DNA from: Syntrophorhabdaceae bacterium
GTDB lineage: Bacteria; Desulfobacterota; Syntrophorhabdia; Syntrophorhabdales; Syntrophorhabdaceae
NCBI GenBank assembly: GCA_026416315.1
Contig: JAOAFK010000096.1
Location: 1 to 30,905 of the forward strand
Direction: 5' to 3'
Length of the DNA: 30,905 nt
Shown here: in pieces, positions 23,660-30,905 of the stretch
Numbering within the stretch: position 1 is the stretch's first letter
Layout: each line of letters begins with the position of its first letter
Position numbers and translations under genes: made by a program
Notes under the pieces: generated by a model
The model's database searches: none
What the model saw: only the letters and a program-made list of their open reading frames with translations
What the model was told of the DNA's origin: nothing

Positions 23660-25636
23660 ATGACACTCTTAAAGAAATGGCAAACACAACCCATCAAAAA
23701 AAAGTTTCTTCTCGCAGGTATGTCAACTACTGTTGTTGCATTATTTTTTGTTTCTGTTGCCTTTTTTATCAATGAAATAGTGTATCTAAAGGATGCATAT
23801 CAAAGGGAATTAAATACAGTCTCAAAAACGATATCCAATAATGTTGTTTCAAGTCTTTTGTTTTATGATAAAAAATCTGCCAGTGAGATCATTTCAAACC
23901 TCTCTTTAATGGAAAACATAATAGGTGCAGCCATATATGACAGGGAAGGAAGACTCTTTGCTACATACAGAAAAGGAAATGAAATTATAAATTTCGAACC
24001 TGCCTTACACAAAAAGATTGGTTTTAGTTATAGTTTGAGAAGTATTGAACTATTTGATTACATATCTTTCGAAAATCAGCAGATAGGTGCCATCTATATT
24101 AAATCAGATATCAAAAGAATTTATAAGACCATAAATACCATTATACTTACCATAACCCTTGTTGTTCTGTTCTCTGTGATATTGAGTTATTTTTTGCTAA
24201 ACAGGTTACAAACCCTCATAATAGAACCTATAAATAATCTCGCAAACCTGATGGATGCCATATCAAGACAGAGGGATTACACAAAACGGGCTGAATTTAC
24301 CACAAAGGATGAGATTGGCTATCTTGCCATGGTTTTTAATGAGATGTTAGATACAATTCAATATCACGATTTAGAGCTCGAAAGGTATCGTAAACACCTT
24401 GAAGAACTTGTCAAAAAAAGAACAGAGGAACTCATTGAAAAAAATGAAGAACTTATGAAAGAACTAAAGGAACGGAAAAAGCTTGAGGAACAACTAATAC
24501 AATCCCAGAAACTTGAGGCAATAGGAACCCTTGCCGGTGGTGTTGCCCATGATTTTAACAATCTGCTCACTGTAGTTTTAGGCTATGGGGAACTATTAAA
24601 ACAAAAAGTAAAAGACAATGAAGCACTAAACAGATATGTAGAAAATATTATAACTTCTGCAGAAAAAGGAAAACGCCTTACAGAAGGTCTTCTTGCCTTC
24701 AGTAGAAAGCAGATGAGTCTACCGAAACCTATGAATTTGAACGAGGCCGTAAGAGACACTGAAAAGATTTTAAAGAGATTGATAGGTGAGGATATTGAAT
24801 TAAAGACATTATTACATGATAAAGATATAATTGTCCTTGCAGATTATGGCCAGATCGAGCAGATATTGATTAATCTTGTAACAAATGCAAGGGATGCCAT
24901 GCCCAAAGGCGGTGAGATAATAATTGAGACATCCACGTTTTATATGGATGTAGATTTTATAGCGAAATATGGTTATGGAAAAAAAGGTTATTACGGTGTG
25001 TTAAAGGTAACAGATACAGGCATGGGAATGGAAAAAAAGGTAATGGAAAGGATATTTGAACCATTTTTTACAACAAAAGAGGTCGGTAAAGGAACAGGTC
25101 TCGGTTTATCTGTTGTATATGGTATTGTAAAACAAAATAAGGGCTTTATAAATGTTGAAAGCGAACTGAATAAAGGAAGTTCATTCACCGTTCTCTTACC
25201 TATTGTAGAATCTGAAGTTGCTCTAAAGGAGAAAGAGCTTATAGAAATACCAGTTGATTATGGTAGAGGGGAAACCATACTCCTTGCAGAAGATGATGAT
25301 TCATTACGGGGACTTATCAAGACAGTGCTTGAACAGTTTAACTATAAGGTAGTTGAATCAACAAATGGTAGTGATGCAATAGAGATATTCAAGGAGAAAA
25401 AGGACGATATTGCCCTTGTGATTTTAGATGTCATAATGCCAAAGGCAAACGGTAAAGAGGTCTACGATAGAATAAAAGAAATAAAGCCAGAGATAAAGTC
25501 CCTTTTCATAAGCGGCTATACATCTGATTTTTTAAGCAGTAGAGATATTGCTGTTGAGCATTTAGAATTTATTCAGAAACCCATCTTGCCCCATGAACTT
25601 GTCAAAAGGGTGAAAAAAATTTTAAAGACCGATTGA
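23660..25636 (+). CDS. Hybrid histidine kinase with CHASE8-like sensor, HAMP and receiver domains
   Basis: 658 residues. TM1 about 17-40; periplasmic sensor about 45-150 with SLLFYDKKSASEIISNL and IIGAAIYDREGRLFATYR, which resembles the CHASE8 domain of YfiN; TM2 about 158-180; HAMP about 182-235; charged coiled coil about 240-280. The phospho-acceptor histidine is H297 in GGVAHDFNNLL. The ATPase domain has NLVTNARDAM (N-box, 405-414), DTGMGM (452-457) and GTGLGLSVVYGIVKQ (478-492). The C-terminal receiver runs 535-655 with acidic residues EDDD (544-547), phospho-acceptor D590 (VILDVIMP) and K640. The adjacent YfiR-like gene makes it a likely signalling partner. No separate response regulator with an output domain is in the window. 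Confidence 0.92.
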   Translation: MTLLKKWQTQPIKKKFLLAGMSTTVVALFFVSVAFFINEIVYLKDAYQRELNTVSKTISNNVVSSLLFYDKKSASEIISNLSLMENIIGAAIYDREGRLFATYRKGNEIINFEPALHKKIGFSYSLRSIELFDYISFENQQIGAIYIKSDIKRIYKTINTIILTITLVVLFSVILSYFLLNRLQTLIIEPINNLANLMDAISRQRDYTKRAEFTTKDEIGYLAMVFNEMLDTIQYHDLELERYRKHLEELVKKRTEELIEKNEELMKELKERKKLEEQLIQSQKLEAIGTLAGGVAHDFNNLLTVVLGYGELLKQKVKDNEALNRYVENIITSAEKGKRLTEGLLAFSRKQMSLPKPMNLNEAVRDTEKILKRLIGEDIELKTLLHDKDIIVLADYGQIEQILINLVTNARDAMPKGGEIIIETSTFYMDVDFIAKYGYGKKGYYGVLKVTDTGMGMEKKVMERIFEPFFTTKEVGKGTGLGLSVVYGIVKQNKGFINVESELNKGSSFTVLLPIVESEVALKEKELIEIPVDYGRGETILLAEDDDSLRGLIKTVLEQFNYKVVESTNGSDAIEIFKEKKDDIALVILDVIMPKANGKEVYDRIKEIKPEIKSLFISGYTSDFLSSRDIAVEHLEFIQKPILPHELVKRVKKILKTD

Positions 25637-25686
25637 ATTTTTTAAAACCTTTGTGTGATAAAAACCCATTTCGAACTTTTTAGATT

Positions 25687-26457
25687 TCATATCTTTGCCC
25701 CAATCTTTTTAGAAAAAGACCTCGCTGCCTCGGAGACTAAAAAACCATATTTATATGCCTTTTCAGCGGAAAAAACACCAAAGACCAGTATAGCACCAAT
25801 AGGTTTATTGTTTGGCCCTAATACAGCACTTGCCACTGTATTTATGCCAGGATTTATTTCACCGAGTTCCAAGGCAAAACCATTATTACGGCATTCTTCT
25901 ATTTCTTTTAAAAACCTTTCTTCATTGTATCTTTCCGGTTTTCCATAAAAATAAAGTTTTGGGCGAGAAAGTAATTCCTTAAGCTCTTCTGCTGATAGGG
26001 CCGCTGCTATGGCCTTGCCATGGGCAGCAAAGGTAAGGGGAAATTTGAGTCCCACCCTAATGGCAATTCCAATATCTTGTTTGTTTTCTACCTTTGCCAC
26101 AGTATAGACATTATCTTGTAATATAAGGTCAAACACTGCTGTGCCACCAGTTTTTTCTGAAAGTTCAGCAAGTATCGGTTCTGCAAGCCTCGGTAGATTG
26201 AGATTATCAAGCACCTTTCTTGACAGGGAAATAAGGGCTGGCCCTAAAGAGTAACCATTACCAGCTAAATTTCTTGTTACAAAACCATATTTTTGTAAAG
26301 TATTTAATATAGAATATACCTTACTCTTATTGATGCCGCTGATCTTACATATTTCAGTGAGAGAAAGATGGGATGTTGGGGATGACTCGAATATTTTTAA
26401 TATAATTGCTGCCTGCTCAACAGCAGGGACAATATATCTTTCTTTTTTTTGTTCCAT
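25687..26457 (-). CDS. IclR-family transcriptional regulator
   Basis: 256 residues. The N-terminal winged helix-turn-helix is VPAVEQAAIILKIFESSP and LSLTEICKISGINKSKVYSILNTLQKYGFVTR, followed by the effector domain (LAELSEKTGGTAVFDLILQDNVYTVAKVE; PLTFAAHGKAIAAALS; AVLGPNNKPIGAILVFGV). Such regulators typically control catabolic operons for organic or aromatic acids. The gene has a strong own promoter and a perfect palindrome between that promoter and the ATG, consistent with autoregulation. It lies in the same direction as marR and converges with the kinase gene. Confidence 0.93.
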   Translation of the reverse strand: MEQKKERYIVPAVEQAAIILKIFESSPTSHLSLTEICKISGINKSKVYSILNTLQKYGFVTRNLAGNGYSLGPALISLSRKVLDNLNLPRLAEPILAELSEKTGGTAVFDLILQDNVYTVAKVENKQDIGIAIRVGLKFPLTFAAHGKAIAAALSAEELKELLSRPKLYFYGKPERYNEERFLKEIEECRNNGFALELGEINPGINTVASAVLGPNNKPIGAILVFGVFSAEKAYKYGFLVSEAARSFSKKIGAKI

Positions 26458-26464
26458 CTCAATA

Positions 26465-26480
26465 GTTTTATTAATAAAAC
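26465..26480. promoter_or_regulatory. Perfect 16-bp palindrome in the iclR leader; candidate operator
   Basis: GTTTTATTAATAAAAC is its own reverse complement. It lies between the -10 box (26504-26499) and the iclR ATG (26457), where a bound repressor would block transcription. Length and symmetry suit an IclR-dimer site; binding is inferred from position only. Confidence 0.45.
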
Positions 26481-26498
26481 CTTTTTATTTTATACGAA

Positions 26499-26527
26499 AC
26501 TATACATATGCGTGTATGACCTGTCAA
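26499..26527 (-). promoter_or_regulatory. Strong sigma-70 promoter for iclR
   Basis: Minus strand: consensus TTGACA (26527-26522), 17-base spacer, TATAGT (26504-26499). An imperfect dyad ATACA-N6-TGTAT (26502-26517) overlaps the spacer and could be a second regulator site. Start would be near 26492, about 35 bases before the ATG. Confidence 0.75.
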
Positions 26528-26618
26528 GTAAATTATAAAATTATAACTGCAGTAAAAAAATTTAAAATGGAGATTGTAATATTTAAATCAGTATTGTATT
26601 CATAATGCAAAATGCATA

Positions 26619-27080
26619 TCAGGAAATCTTTCTACAATTTTTCAATAATCTTTTAACATTGTTCAAAAAAATTCGTTTTTCTTCATCTGTAAAACCATTT
26701 AGCATGGCATGCATGTTTTCATCCCTGGACTTTTCAATGGATGCAAGGGTCTCTTTACCTTTTTCTGTAATTTCAAGGATGGTTACCCTTTCATCATTCG
26801 GATCTGACTTTCTTAAGATAAACCCATTTTTTTCAAGTCTCTTTGAAATACCTGTTATATTTGCATTTGGCACAAGCATAACCCTGCAAATGTCTTTAAT
26901 TTTACATCTACCATCCTTTGATGCATCGAGCACACGAAGGACATTATACTGGGGAAAAGAGATATCGTATTTTCTTAAAATAGATGAAACAATTCTTTTA
27001 AATGTCTCTGCTGCCCTGACAACAGCCATAAGCAATTTTTCATCAGGTTCAAGATCTGTTTTAAAATTCTTATTCACCAT
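26619..27080 (-). CDS. MarR-family transcriptional regulator
   Basis: 153 residues. Helical N-terminus, then the winged helix-turn-helix: ISFPQYNVLRVLDAS, CKIKDICRVMLVPNANITGISKRLEKNGFI and the wing SDPNDERVTILEITEKG, followed by dimerisation helices ending in VKRLLKNCRKIS. MarR proteins are usually repressors released by small aromatic or phenolic ligands. ATG with AGGA 7 bases upstream. It is divergent from the flavoprotein operon at 27367, so both its own promoter and that operon are candidate targets. It has an extended -10 promoter about 46 bases upstream. Confidence 0.93.
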   Translation of the reverse strand: MVNKNFKTDLEPDEKLLMAVVRAAETFKRIVSSILRKYDISFPQYNVLRVLDASKDGRCKIKDICRVMLVPNANITGISKRLEKNGFILRKSDPNDERVTILEITEKGKETLASIEKSRDENMHAMLNGFTDEEKRIFLNNVKRLLKNCRKIS

Positions 27081-27125
27081 TATTTTTCCTGCCCTTGGAG
27101 ATTTTTTAAAATTAACAATTTTTTT

Positions 27126-27134
27126 ATTATATCA
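27126..27134 (-). promoter_or_regulatory. Extended -10 promoter for marR
   Basis: TGATATAAT on the minus strand is a perfect TGnTATAAT. No clear -35. A TTCAT-N7-ATGAA dyad (27142-27158) lies just upstream and could be a MarR site. Confidence 0.5.
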
Positions 27135-27216
27135 GATTAAATTCATTATTGCTATGAAAAAATTCAATATTTTGATTTTTAATAATTTGAAAGTTAATAT
27201 ATTGATATTTTATATA

Positions 27217-27245
27217 TTGACTTTTTTATATATAAATGGTAAGTT
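27217..27245 (+). promoter_or_regulatory. Weak candidate promoter for the flavoprotein operon
   Basis: TTGACT (27217-27222), 17 bases, TAAGTT (27240-27245); a second -35-like TTGATA starts at 27202 with TATATA 19 bases downstream. AATATAT and ATATATT (27196-27202, 27212-27218) form an inverted repeat around it. The whole 27081-27366 gap is A/T-rich, which makes such boxes easy to find by chance. Confidence 0.3.
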
Positions 27246-27277
27246 TGTTCAAAATATAGATAAAGTGATTATGGTTT

Positions 27278-27415
27278 ATGATGAAAAGGCCTAAAGATTT
27301 AAACGAATTCATTTCTTCATTGGCTTCTACAAGAGAAATAATCTTTAAAAAGGAAAAGGAGGTACAATGCGAATCAAAAATGAACTTGCAAAATTTGTGG
27401 ACAAAGAGTATGTAA
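27278..27415 (+). other. Small leader ORF, faintly like the N-terminus of UbiD
   Basis: A 45-codon frame begins at ATG 27278 (or 27281) and overlaps the flavoprotein gene by 49 bases. Its first part, PKDLNEFISSLASTREIIFK, resembles the DLREF-x3-LE-x-x-GEL pattern at the start of UbiD decarboxylases. There is no clear Shine-Dalgarno. It could be a deletion remnant, a leader peptide or chance. Confidence 0.2.
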
Positions 27416-28824
27416 GTGACAGTCTGGAAGACCGTGTAAAGTATTCACGGGATTTCAGCCTCCTTCCTCCAGGTGTGCCAGATGCAGTTGTCTGGCCAGG
27501 GAGCTCAGAGGAGGTAAGCAAGATTGTCAAGTGGTGTAACGAAAAGGAAGTGCCTGTCATTCCTGTTAGCTCAAAAGTGCACTTTTACGGATGTACTATT
27601 CCAAAAGAAGGTGGTATTGTTGTTGACCTTTCGAGGATGAACAGAATACTTGAAATTGACACAGATAACCGTCTCGTTAGATTCGAGGCAGGAGTAACAT
27701 GGAGCCAGCTAATCGAAGAGCTCAAAAAGAAAAACATGAGAGCAATTATGCCACTTATGCCACCAGGTGAACGTTCTCCCTTAACCGACACATTGGAAAG
27801 AGAAGTTCCTACCAATGTGGTGTATGATTACGGCGAGCCCATGCAGTCTGTAGAGGTAGTATGGCCTACTGGCGAGATTTTCAGATGTGGCTCTGCAAGC
27901 GTAAATGGCTTTCCGGACTCTAAATCAAGGGGTGCAAACCCATCAGGCCCTGGTATAGACTTTTATAGGTTTATTCAGGGTGCACAGGGAACCATGGGAA
28001 TAGTAACATGGATGAGCATGAAGATAGAATCAATCCCGAGAATTGATAAAATATATTTTGCCCCTGTGAATGACTTGCCTTATGCCATAGAGTTTCTATA
28101 TAGAATTCTACCGAGAAGAATAGGTCAAGAATGTTTAATTCTTAATAATATTGACCTTGCAGCGATTATTGCAGAGGATATAGATAAAGATTTTGATGAA
28201 CTCTGTGCAAAGCTTCCAGCTTGGACCCTCATTTTAGTAATCAGCGGACTTTTAAGAAGACCTGAAGAAAAGATAGCCTATGAGGAAAACTTTTTAAATC
28301 AGGTTATTAAAAACGAGTTCCCTAAAATGTCCCTTGTGGATAATCTGCCAGGTTTTCCAGGTCTTGGAAAGAAATTGATGCCCATGCTCAGGTCCCCCTG
28401 GCCAGAAGGAAAGACCCACTGGAAATTACGTTTAAAAGGTGGTTGTCAGAGTATTTTCTTTATAACAAGACCCAACAGGGCTCAAACCTTTGTGGATATT
28501 ATGGATTTTGTGGCATCAAAGCATGGTTATCCCATAGCAGACATTGGATGCTATATCCAACCCATTGAACACAACAGGGCATGCCAGGTTGAATTTGACC
28601 TCTTCTATAACCCTGAAGACGAACTGGAAAAGTCTATAGTTGGTGAACTATACAGGGATGCGGCAATAACCATGATGAATGAAGGTGCATTTTTTACAAG
28701 ACCTTATGGAGAGCTTGCACCTATCATTTTTGACAGGGCTGCAAATTATACAATGACATTGAAAAGGGTTAAAAAGATATTTGATCCAAAAAATATCATG
28801 AACCCTGGAAATCTGTGCTTCTAA
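27367..28824 (+). CDS. FAD-binding oxidoreductase of the VAO/PCMH (GlcD-like) family
   Basis: 485 residues, first gene of a three-gene oxidoreductase operon. The PCMH-type FAD domain spans about 35-230: PDAVVWPGSSEEVSKIVKWCNEKEVPVIPVS, GGIVVDLSRMNRILEID, VRFEAGVTWSQLIEEL, QGAQGTMGIVTWMSMK. The C-terminus FDPKNIMNPGNLCF is the standard end of GlcD-like dehydrogenases. In place of the glycine-rich FAD loop (GGGTG) of GlcD it has SSKVHFYGCTIP, closer to vanillyl-alcohol-oxidase/p-cresol-methylhydroxylase members, and contains a cysteine there. Substrate is probably an organic acid or alcohol, not identifiable here. AAAGGAGG lies 6 bases before the ATG. The next gene is 10 bases downstream with its own AGGAGG. 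Confidence 0.88.
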   Translation: MRIKNELAKFVDKEYVSDSLEDRVKYSRDFSLLPPGVPDAVVWPGSSEEVSKIVKWCNEKEVPVIPVSSKVHFYGCTIPKEGGIVVDLSRMNRILEIDTDNRLVRFEAGVTWSQLIEELKKKNMRAIMPLMPPGERSPLTDTLEREVPTNVVYDYGEPMQSVEVVWPTGEIFRCGSASVNGFPDSKSRGANPSGPGIDFYRFIQGAQGTMGIVTWMSMKIESIPRIDKIYFAPVNDLPYAIEFLYRILPRRIGQECLILNNIDLAAIIAEDIDKDFDELCAKLPAWTLILVISGLLRRPEEKIAYEENFLNQVIKNEFPKMSLVDNLPGFPGLGKKLMPMLRSPWPEGKTHWKLRLKGGCQSIFFITRPNRAQTFVDIMDFVASKHGYPIADIGCYIQPIEHNRACQVEFDLFYNPEDELEKSIVGELYRDAAITMMNEGAFFTRPYGELAPIIFDRAANYTMTLKRVKKIFDPKNIMNPGNLCF

Positions 28825-28834
28825 GGAGGAAGAA

Positions 28835-30154
28835 ATGCGAAAAGAAGAGATGTTTGATACGCCAAAAAAGAAGGTAAGTCTGGATGTAACAGACCTTAAT
28901 AATTTTGTTTACGACATGAGCAGATGCATAAAATGCAAGGGGTGCTACTGGGTGGAACATACCTATATGCCTGGTATAAATTTTTCAGTGAGATGTCCGT
29001 CAAACCTGTGGAATGACTTCGATGCGTATGGTGCTTTTGGAAAGATGAGAATAGGGATCGCTATTCAGGAAGGCAGATTAAAATGGACAGATAAGCTTTT
29101 AGAAATCATATACGCTGATCCCCTCTGTGGTGCATGTGATGTGGGCTGTAAACGCAATCTTGACCTTGAGATTGAATTAACTCTTGAGGCCTTAAGAATA
29201 AAGGCAGTAAAGGACGGTGTTGGTCCTATGCCTGCTCACAAAAAGATTGCAAAAAACATAGAGACAAAACATAATCAGTTTGGTGCTTCCCATGATGGGA
29301 GGAAAAAATGGGTCTCAAAGGATATCAAAGTTGCCGATAAGGCAGATATACTCTATTTTGTTGGCTGTTCTTCCTCCTATGTGAATCAGGATATAGCAAA
29401 GGCCACAGCAAAAATACTAAATGCAGCCGGTGCTGATTTTATGTTGATGGGGGATGAATGGTGCTGTGGAAATACCCTTTATTCAGTGGGTATGATTGAT
29501 GATGCAAGAGAGCTTGCCAAGAGAAATATAGAGGCCGTTCGAGCATCTGGAGCCAAAACACTGCTTGTTAGCTGTGCAGAATGCTATAGAATGTGGAAGG
29601 TAGACTATCCTAAGATGCTAAATATTGCAACAAATGACCTTGGATTTGAGGTAATTCACCTCATTGAATTTGCAGACAAGGCAATTACAAATGGAAGTTT
29701 GAAACCCATAAAACCTGTTGATGTCCGTTTTACATATCATGACGCATGCAGCGTAAGCAGACTCTGCGATCCATGGACACCCTGGAGCGGTGAAAGGGGA
29801 TGGATGGGCATGGTAAGCCCAAGGCTAAAAAGAAGAAGAGGACAGCAGGGATTATACTTCCAGACAAGGAATATACTCAATGCCATACCAGGTGCAAAGT
29901 TTGTGGAAATGCCAAGAACAAGGGAGAATGCCTTATGTTGTGGTGCTGGAAGAGGAACAAAAGAGGCATTTCCTGAACTGGCCTTGTTCTCAGCAAAACA
30001 AAGAATTGAAGAGGTAAAATATGTGAGTGCCGAGGTACTTGTAACTCCGTGCCCATGGTGCAAAACAAATTTCAATCAGGCTATAAAAGGCAACGGTGAT
30101 GAAATAAAAGTAATGGATATTTCTGAATTTATTCTTGCTTCATTGGAAATATAA
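28835..30154 (+). CDS. Iron-sulfur oxidoreductase with two CCG domains (GlcF/HdrD-like)
   Basis: 439 residues, electron-transfer partner of the flanking flavoproteins. N-terminal ferredoxin-like part has C31-x2-C34-x2-C37 followed, after a 16-residue gap, by C54-P, and a second set C98-x2-C101-x3-C105; the spacing differs from the usual C-x2-C-x2-C-x3-C and the second set has only three cysteines. Two complete cysteine-rich (CCG) domains follow: VGCSSSY...DEWCCGN...SCAECY, and YHDACS...LCCGAGRG...TPCPWC, as in GlcF, HdrB and related proteins. Such proteins pass electrons to quinone or to heterodisulfide-reductase-type complexes. Translation is probably efficient (AAGGAGG 6 bases before the ATG). 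The following gene starts 11 bases after its stop. Confidence 0.9.
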   Translation: MRKEEMFDTPKKKVSLDVTDLNNFVYDMSRCIKCKGCYWVEHTYMPGINFSVRCPSNLWNDFDAYGAFGKMRIGIAIQEGRLKWTDKLLEIIYADPLCGACDVGCKRNLDLEIELTLEALRIKAVKDGVGPMPAHKKIAKNIETKHNQFGASHDGRKKWVSKDIKVADKADILYFVGCSSSYVNQDIAKATAKILNAAGADFMLMGDEWCCGNTLYSVGMIDDARELAKRNIEAVRASGAKTLLVSCAECYRMWKVDYPKMLNIATNDLGFEVIHLIEFADKAITNGSLKPIKPVDVRFTYHDACSVSRLCDPWTPWSGERGWMGMVSPRLKRRRGQQGLYFQTRNILNAIPGAKFVEMPRTRENALCCGAGRGTKEAFPELALFSAKQRIEEVKYVSAEVLVTPCPWCKTNFNQAIKGNGDEIKVMDISEFILASLEI

Positions 30155-30165
30155 GGAGGTCGTCC

Positions 30166-30905
30166 ATGAGTATAAAGAAAGAGGCTTACAATGCATTAGA
30201 ATCAGTGGTGGGGGCTAAATATATCTCCGATGACCCTGCCATATGCGAAGGTTATAGGTCTGGCCCAGGCGGTTATGAAAGTGGATTAGGTTATGAAAGG
30301 GTGATGACAAAGATACCAGGTGCTGTGATTCTCCCAAAGACAACAGAAGAGGTACAGAGGATTGTTAAAATATGTAACAGGTATAAAGTCCCCTATGTAC
30401 CGTACAGCACAGGTTTTTATGGCCCCCGGTCTCACTGTCATGTGGAAAATGAGCTTTTGGTGGACCTTAAAAGGTTGAACCATTTTGAAATCGACGAGAA
30501 ACACTTTTATGTTGTTGTAGGTTCAGGGGTGATATATTCACCCATTCAGCAGGAAGCCATGAATAAAGGCGCCTATGTGGTAATTGGTGGTGGTGGTGCC
30601 CAGGCCTCAGCCATTGCAAACCTTATTGGTGATGGATGGTCTCCATTAAGCCACAGGATAGGCCTGCCCCACAGAAGGATTCTCGGAACAGAACTGGTGC
30701 TTCCCGATGGGGAGCTTGTGAAGATGGGCTCCCTTGCCGTTGGTGATGACCCGTTCTGGGGAGAAGGCATTGGGCCAGATCTAAGAGGCCTACTGAGGGG
30801 TTATACGGGTTTAAGGGGATGCCTTGGAATCGTCACAAAGATGGCCATAAAGACCCTTCCTTTCCAGCCAGAACCATTGGTTCCAACGGGAATTTCACCC
30901 AACAC
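30166..30905 (+). CDS. Second FAD-binding VAO/PCMH-family protein (3' end outside window)
   Basis: The frame from ATG 30166 (after AAGGAGG about 8 bases upstream) stays open to the window end, giving 246 visible residues. It begins MSIKKEAYNALESVVGAKYI and has a VAO/PCMH-type FAD domain: PGAVILPKTTEEVQRIVKICNRYKVPYVPYS, LLVDLKRLNHFEIDEKHFYVVVGSGV, GGGGAQASAIANLIGDGW, and RGCLGIVTKMAIKTLP. It is not a copy of the first flavoprotein: the sequences share only the family pattern. With the CCG protein between them the layout is FAD-FeS-FAD, comparable to but not identical with glcDEF (FAD-FAD-FeS). More genes of the operon may follow beyond 30905. Confidence 0.88.
   Translation, partial: MSIKKEAYNALESVVGAKYISDDPAICEGYRSGPGGYESGLGYERVMTKIPGAVILPKTTEEVQRIVKICNRYKVPYVPYSTGFYGPRSHCHVENELLVDLKRLNHFEIDEKHFYVVVGSGVIYSPIQQEAMNKGAYVVIGGGGAQASAIANLIGDGWSPLSHRIGLPHRRILGTELVLPDGELVKMGSLAVGDDPFWGEGIGPDLRGLLRGYTGLRGCLGIVTKMAIKTLPFQPEPLVPTGISPN

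Noticed and set aside
26605..26617. ATGCA-AAA-TGCAT dyad near the marR stop as a terminator
   Set aside because: Only 5-bp arms, AT-rich, and without a T-run in the marR direction.
26605..27294. A 229-codon plus-strand frame covering marR and the divergent gap
   Set aside because: Its sequence is the complement of the MarR winged-helix gene followed by AT-rich intergenic translation.
1..30905. tRNA, rRNA, CRISPR arrays, transposases, phage genes, attachment sites
   Set aside because: No recognisable signature of any of these was found while reading both strands.

Overview
The window is visibly AT-rich and gene-dense. It looks like chromosomal DNA of a Gram-negative, probably anaerobic bacterium: it carries an MCE (Mla-type) envelope lipid transporter, a TonB-dependent receptor and a complete RecBCD set. 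The UbiX/LpdD-like pair, the CCG-type iron-sulfur oxidoreductase flanked by flavoprotein dehydrogenases, and IclR/MarR regulators would fit a Desulfobacterota-like (former deltaproteobacterial) aromatic- or organic-acid-using anaerobe. This placement is an inference from gene content. No rRNA, tRNA, insertion sequence, phage gene or CRISPR array was seen.

Layout. (1) 2-4526, plus strand: the 3' part of alanine racemase, then mlaE-mlaF-mlaD-like genes and a translationally coupled secreted protein built from a repeated hydrophobic-WP-hydrophobic motif; the genes overlap or nearly touch. (2) 4541-5950, minus strand: a PfkA-family phosphofructokinase preceded by a tiny, very basic gene (5828-5920, 30 residues) resembling the bS22/AURKAIP1-COX24 ribosomal protein family. 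(3) 6101-6844, plus: a stand-alone ThiF/MoeB-type E1-like enzyme lacking the usual cysteine. (4) 6858-18994, minus: an exported metallo-beta-lactamase-fold protein, a small FxLYD-like protein and an unusual radical SAM protein; then an LpdD-like protein overlapping UbiX; then recC-recB-recD. (5) 19154-25636, plus: FecCD-type permease, ABC ATPase, TonB-dependent receptor, periplasmic YfiR-like protein and a hybrid histidine kinase with a CHASE8-like sensor domain. (6) 25687-27080, minus: IclR and MarR regulators. (7) 27367-30905, plus: VAO/PCMH-type flavoprotein, double-CCG iron-sulfur protein, and a second VAO/PCMH flavoprotein cut by the window end.

How the genes work together. The MCE block probably moves lipid across the envelope, and the WP-repeat protein is a candidate unrecognised component. 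The transport/sensing block couples an outer-membrane receptor and an inner-membrane importer to a YfiR-like/CHASE8 kinase pair, reminiscent of YfiR-YfiN but with a kinase output. It lacks an adjacent periplasmic binding protein. The last operon looks like a membrane- or electron-carrier-linked oxidation of an organic acid or alcohol, probably controlled by the neighbouring regulators. Several promoters can be read directly (TTGACA-17-TATAGT before iclR, TTGAAA-17-TATAGT before recC, extended -10 elements before the MBL, marR and lpdD-like genes). Two genes appear to use start codons other than ATG/GTG/TTG.
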